Assembly (NCBI GenBank): GCA_044506885.1 | Contig: JBIQKC010000013.1 | Span: 10,109 to 74,108 of the forward strand | Direction of reading: 5' to 3' | DNA length: 64,000 bases | Source of the DNA: Croceibacterium_A sp044506885 | GTDB lineage: Bacteria; Pseudomonadota; Alphaproteobacteria; Sphingomonadales; Sphingomonadaceae | Shown: positions 60,353 to 64,000 of the stretch, piece after piece | Layout of the letters: every line of letters begins with the position of its first letter | How positions within the stretch are numbered: the first letter of the stretch is position 1 | Position numbers and translations under genes: made by a program | Notes under the pieces: generated by a model | Told to the model about the DNA's origin: nothing | The model's input: only the letters and a program-made list of their open reading frames with translations | Databases searched by the model: none

Positions 60353-61245
60353 GCCGCCGCGCCGGCGCCGTCCGGCGAAGGCGGCCCCGCCTCGTCGGGC
60401 GCAATCCGCCCCTCGCCGTCTGCCGCAGCCTGCTTCGCGCCGCTGCGGCCGTCGTGCAGCTTGATGATCGCCGCCGCGGTTTCCTCGATCGAACGACGGG
60501 TCACGTCGATCACCGGCCAGCCATGGTCGGCGAACAGCCGCCGGGCGAAAGCCACCTCGCGCTCGACCCGCTCCTCGTCGACATAGTCGGTGCGCGTCTG
60601 CTCGTTCAGCGCCAGCAGCCGGTTGCGGCGGATTTCCACCAGCCGCCGGGGCGAGCTGGTCAGGCCCACGACCATCGGCCGGCGCAGTTCGAACAGCACC
60701 GGTGGCGGCGGGCTCTCCACCACCAGCGGGATATTGGCCACCTTGTAGCCGCGATTGGCGAGGTAGATGCTGGTCGGCGTCTTTGAGCTGCGCGAAACGC
60801 CGGCGAGCACGATGTCGGCCTGCTCCCAGTCTTCCCAGCCGATCCCGTCATCGTGCGCGATGGTGAACTGGATCGCATCGACGCGCGCGAAATAGGCGTC
60901 GTCCATCATGTGCTGGCGGCCCGGCCGCGCTTTCGCCTGCACGCCCAGCGTGCTTTCCAGGGCCAGAGTCACGCCGTCGAGCGGCGCCACATGCGGCAGA
61001 CCCAATGTACGGCAATGCTCCTCCAGCCGGCGGCGGGTGTCGTCGTTGACCAGCGTGTAGAGCACCAGGCCGGGATTGGCGGCGAGATCCTCGACGATCC
61101 GGTCGAGATGCTGCAACGAGCGGACCATCGGCCAGAAATGGCGGATCACTTCGGCGTCGTCGAACTGCGCCAGCGCCGCCTTGGCGATCATCTCCAGCGT
61201 CTCGCCGGTGGAGTCCGAAAGCAGGTGGAGATGGAGCCGGGTCAT
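60349..61245 (-). CDS. ppsR: PpsR/PDRP-type bifunctional kinase–pyrophosphorylase (DUF299)
   Basis: Regulates PEP synthase or pyruvate phosphate dikinase by ADP-dependent phosphorylation and Pi-dependent dephosphorylation. The 298 residues contain LHLHLLSDSTGETLEMIAKA, the P-loop GVSRSSKTPTSIYLANRG and NIPLVVE. This is the gene called RP001 in Rickettsia, whose position next to hemE marks the replication origin in several alphaproteobacteria. Start MTRLHLHLL at 61245 matches homologues; GTG-type extension is not conserved. Confidence 0.93.
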   Translation of the reverse strand: MTRLHLHLLSDSTGETLEMIAKAALAQFDDAEVIRHFWPMVRSLQHLDRIVEDLAANPGLVLYTLVNDDTRRRLEEHCRTLGLPHVAPLDGVTLALESTLGVQAKARPGRQHMMDDAYFARVDAIQFTIAHDDGIGWEDWEQADIVLAGVSRSSKTPTSIYLANRGYKVANIPLVVESPPPPVLFELRRPMVVGLTSSPRRLVEIRRNRLLALNEQTRTDYVDEERVEREVAFARRLFADHGWPVIDVTRRSIEETAAAIIKLHDGRSGAKQAAADGEGRIAPDEAGPPSPDGAGAAA

Positions 61246-61562
61246 GAGGACAAGGACCTGTAGATAATCGGGGGCATAAACCACGGGAGGGATAGCCGGA
61301 CAAGTTCGGCATACGATTCCGCCCCCGCTGCCTGACGATTCGGACCAATGGTCCTGAACAGCCCGAACACGCTATCGACAGGCTGGGGATAGCGGGGAGA
61401 AGCATCGCTTGACGCGCTACCCTGCGGATTCGCACCCGGCGGCCGGCCTGTTCAGCGCGGGAGAAATCGGGCAAGGGGCCGCAATCCTCGCTTTCCACAG
61501 GGCCAACAGAGTCCTGAATCCTTATCTAAATATCATTATTTTATTGAACTGGACTTGTCCGA
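61246..61562. other. Candidate chromosomal replication origin (oriC) between ppsR and hemE
   Basis: A 317-bp gene-free stretch. It has DnaA-box-like 9-mers: TGTAGATAA at 61259–61267 (8/9, minus strand) and CTTTCCACA at 61491–61499 (8/9), with weaker ones at 61372–61380, 61384–61392 and 61522–61530. Five GANTC sites lie at 61315–61319, 61337–61341, 61427–61431, 61509–61513 and 61516–61520. An AT-rich tract spans about 61520–61548, ending 14 bp before hemE. Genes diverge from it on both sides. Confidence 0.65.
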
Positions 61563-62588
61563 ATGCCCGGTCTGCTCCTCGAAACCCTGCGTGGCCGGTC
61601 AGGCGATCGCCGTCCGATATGGCTGATGCGGCAGGCCGGCCGCTATCTGCCCGAATACCGCGCGCTGCGGGCGGAAAAGGGCGGTTTCCTGGAACTGGTG
61701 AACGACAGCGAGGCGGCGGCCGAAGTGACCTTGCAGCCGGTGCGCCGGTTCGGTTTCGACGGGGCGATCCTGTTTTCCGACATCCTCGTGGTCCCCCACG
61801 CGCTGGGACAGGATCTGGCGTTCCTTGCCGGAGAAGGCCCGCATCTCTCCCCCCGGCTCGTCGATACCGCGCTGGAAGCCCTGCGACAGGCCCCACAGCG
61901 CCTTGACCCGGTATATCGGACCGTGACCCTCGTCCGCGAGCAAATGGGCCCTGAAACGACCCTGCTGGGGTTTGCGGGCAGCCCCTGGACCGTGGCGACC
62001 TACATGATCGCGGGTGAAGGCAGCCGCGACCAGCAAGCCGCGCGGACCATGGCCTATCGCGATCCGGCGGCGCTCCAGGCGATTCTCGATGCGATCGTCG
62101 CGTGCAGCGTCGATTATCTCTCGGGTCAGATCGAAGCGGGCGCGGAAGCGGTGCAACTGTTCGATTCCTGGGCCGGCAGCTTGGCGCCGCGCGAATTCGA
62201 ACGTTGGGTCGTCGCGCCCAACGCGGCGATCGTCGCCGCGCTCAAGGCGCGCCATCCCGATGTGCCGGTGATCGGCTTCCCCAAGGGATCGGGCGAAAAG
62301 CTGCCCGCCTACGCGCGCGAGACCGGCGTCGACGCGGTCGGGATCGACGAGACGATCGACCCGCTGTGGGCGGCGCAAGCCTTGCCCGAAGCCATGCCGG
62401 TGCAGGGCAATCTCGATCCTCTGCTGCTGCTGGCGGGCGGCGAGCTGCTGGAAAAGCGGGCGCGCGCCGTGCTCGATGCCTTCGCCGGCCGCCCCCATGT
62501 GTTCAACCTCGGCCACGGGATCGACAAGGAAACGCCCATCGCCCATGTCGAACGCCTGCTGGAGGTGGTGCGCGCATGGCGGGGGTGA
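61563..62588 (+). CDS. hemE: Uroporphyrinogen decarboxylase
   Basis: Converts uroporphyrinogen III to coproporphyrinogen III in heme synthesis. The 341 residues have WLMRQAGRYLPEYRALRAEK at the start, FSDILVVPHALG, GFAGSPWTVATYMIAG and the C-terminal GNLDPLLLLAGG. Its promoter must lie in or beside the AT-rich end of the candidate origin. First gene of the rightward hemE–hemJ–rho block. Confidence 0.96.
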   Translation: MPGLLLETLRGRSGDRRPIWLMRQAGRYLPEYRALRAEKGGFLELVNDSEAAAEVTLQPVRRFGFDGAILFSDILVVPHALGQDLAFLAGEGPHLSPRLVDTALEALRQAPQRLDPVYRTVTLVREQMGPETTLLGFAGSPWTVATYMIAGEGSRDQQAARTMAYRDPAALQAILDAIVACSVDYLSGQIEAGAEAVQLFDSWAGSLAPREFERWVVAPNAAIVAALKARHPDVPVIGFPKGSGEKLPAYARETGVDAVGIDETIDPLWAAQALPEAMPVQGNLDPLLLLAGGELLEKRARAVLDAFAGRPHVFNLGHGIDKETPIAHVERLLEVVRAWRG

Positions 62589-62619
62589 CGCCGCGCCTTG
62601 CAGGCTCTAGATTTGCCCC

Positions 62620-63063
62620 ATGCAGGACGTTCTCGCGATGACCTATTTCTGGCTCAAGGCCGGGCACATCGTGTTCGTGATCTTCTGGATGGCCGGGCTG
62701 TTCATGCTGCCGCGCTATTTCGTTTATCATCAGGAGGCGGAGCCGGGATCGGCTGAGGAAGCGCGCTGGATCGACCGCGAGCGCAAGCTGCTCAGGATCA
62801 TCCTTGCGCCCTCGATCGCGGTCGTCTGGGCGCTCGGCCTGCTGCTGGCGTGGCATATCGGCGCCTTCAGCCAGGGCTGGTTCCACGCCAAGCTGCTACT
62901 GGTGCTGGCGCTGAGCGGCTATCACGGCTTTCTCGCATCCTACGCGAAGAAGCTGGCGCGCGGCGAGCGGACGCTGTCGGGCAAGGCGCTCAGGATGCTC
63001 AACGAAGTCCCCGGCGTCGCGGTGGCGATGATTGTCATTCTGGCGGTGGTCAAACCGTTCTGA
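62620..63063 (+). CDS. hemJ: Protoporphyrinogen IX oxidase HemJ (CopD-like membrane protein)
   Basis: Membrane protoporphyrinogen oxidase found where HemG/HemY are absent. The 147 residues have four helices; LKAGHIVFVIFWMAGLFMLP with the essential His and PRYFVYHQEA are conserved, as are FHAKLLLVLALSGYHG and the final AVVKPF. Adjacent to hemE (31-bp gap), consistent with one heme operon. Confidence 0.93.
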   Translation: MQDVLAMTYFWLKAGHIVFVIFWMAGLFMLPRYFVYHQEAEPGSAEEARWIDRERKLLRIILAPSIAVVWALGLLLAWHIGAFSQGWFHAKLLLVLALSGYHGFLASYAKKLARGERTLSGKALRMLNEVPGVAVAMIVILAVVKPF

Positions 63064-63091
63064 TTCGCCGCCACACGGTGCAATTGGGCAA

Positions 63092-63120
63092 TTGACGCTG
63101 TTCCGGCGAGGTCATATCTC
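63092..63120 (+). promoter_or_regulatory. Possible promoter upstream of rho
   Basis: TTGACG (63092–63097), 17-bp spacer, then TATCTC (63115–63120), about 94 bp before the rho start. The −35 is good and the −10 is poor; by eye only. Confidence 0.3.
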
Positions 63121-63213
63121 CTCGCCATCGGCTGAGGCCGCCGCCCAGAGCGGCCGGGTCTGCTTTCCCCAAGCCCATCGACCTGCCGGCTCCCACATCG
63201 ATTGGAATTACCC

Positions 63214-64000
<787 letters not shown>

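Noticed and set aside
61246..61562. Full CtrA binding site (TTAA-N7-TTAA) in the origin candidate
   Set aside because: I looked for it and found no TTAA pair with this spacing.

Overview
This 64-kb, very GC-rich and densely coding window looks like chromosome from an alphaproteobacterium of the order Sphingomonadales (Sphingomonadaceae or Erythrobacteraceae type). The assignment rests on gene content: GapR (DUF2312), PopZ (DUF2497), TrcR (DUF1013), DUF1192, DUF1491, DUF1244, an UrcA-family protein, HemJ instead of HemG/HemY, and a ppsR–hemE–hemJ–rho neighbourhood. Almost every gene is housekeeping. I found no prophage, integrase, intact insertion sequence, CRISPR array, rRNA or tRNA.

Layout. 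1–11.7 kb: mutS (5' end outside the window), an acidic small protein, a gluQ–HIG1–cobO/pduO operon, an HNH nuclease, YnfA, malic enzyme, an MscS channel and nrdB. 11.7–13.2 kb: a small accessory patch with a lower-GC DUF4145 protein, a possible transposon scar, a DUF559 nuclease and a 60-residue zinc-ribbon protein, crowded with GC-rich palindromic repeats. 13.2–24.3 kb: clpA, DUF1192, a quinone oxidoreductase, and the proA–(two aldo/keto reductases)–nadD–rsfS–rlmH–EnvC-like block. 24.5–29 kb: an active M23 peptidase whose 3' end overlaps a bactofilin gene, then TrcR, a glycosyltransferase and an LpxH-like phosphoesterase. 29–41 kb: ctpA–dsbB–coq7, fabI–brkB, a DnaJ protein, ubiG, the yebC–ruvC–ABM–arsC-like run, and gapR. 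41–54.7 kb: pyk, a lipid-kinase operon, a LytS/LytTR two-component pair, class I fumarase, a PCMT-like protein with tolC and popZ, erpA and xthA. 54.7–61.2 kb: an uninterrupted leftward block (sleB, DUF1491, thioesterase, ptsN, hpf, dnaQ, coaE, aroE, maf, ppsR). 61.6–64 kb: rightward hemE, hemJ and the start of rho.

Three observations stand out. (1) A palindromic repeat family built on a 10-bp stem (CCCCTCCCGC/GCGGGAGGGG) has entered DNA-repair genes. One paired copy lies inside mutS as an 84-nt in-frame insertion coding for a Pro/Gly-rich linker. Another sits against the 5' end of ruvC, whose full reading frame then has no ATG, GTG or TTG start and can only be complete if it begins at CTG. 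(2) The 317-bp gap between ppsR and hemE has the gene context of the Caulobacter/Rickettsia replication origin, DnaA-box-like 9-mers, an AT-rich tract, five GANTC (CcrM) sites and diverging gene polarity; it is a strong oriC candidate. (3) Four GANTC sites lie within 46 bp upstream of the M23 peptidase–bactofilin pair, suggesting cell-cycle (methylation) control of a cell-shape operon.

Many neighbours overlap by ATGA (gluQ/HIG1, quinone oxidoreductase/DUF8021-like, dsbB/coq7, brkB/fabI, ubiG/yqeY, ruvC/ABM/arsC, membrane protein/lipid kinase, lytS/lytTR, ppsR/maf/aroE/coaE), which implies widespread translational coupling.
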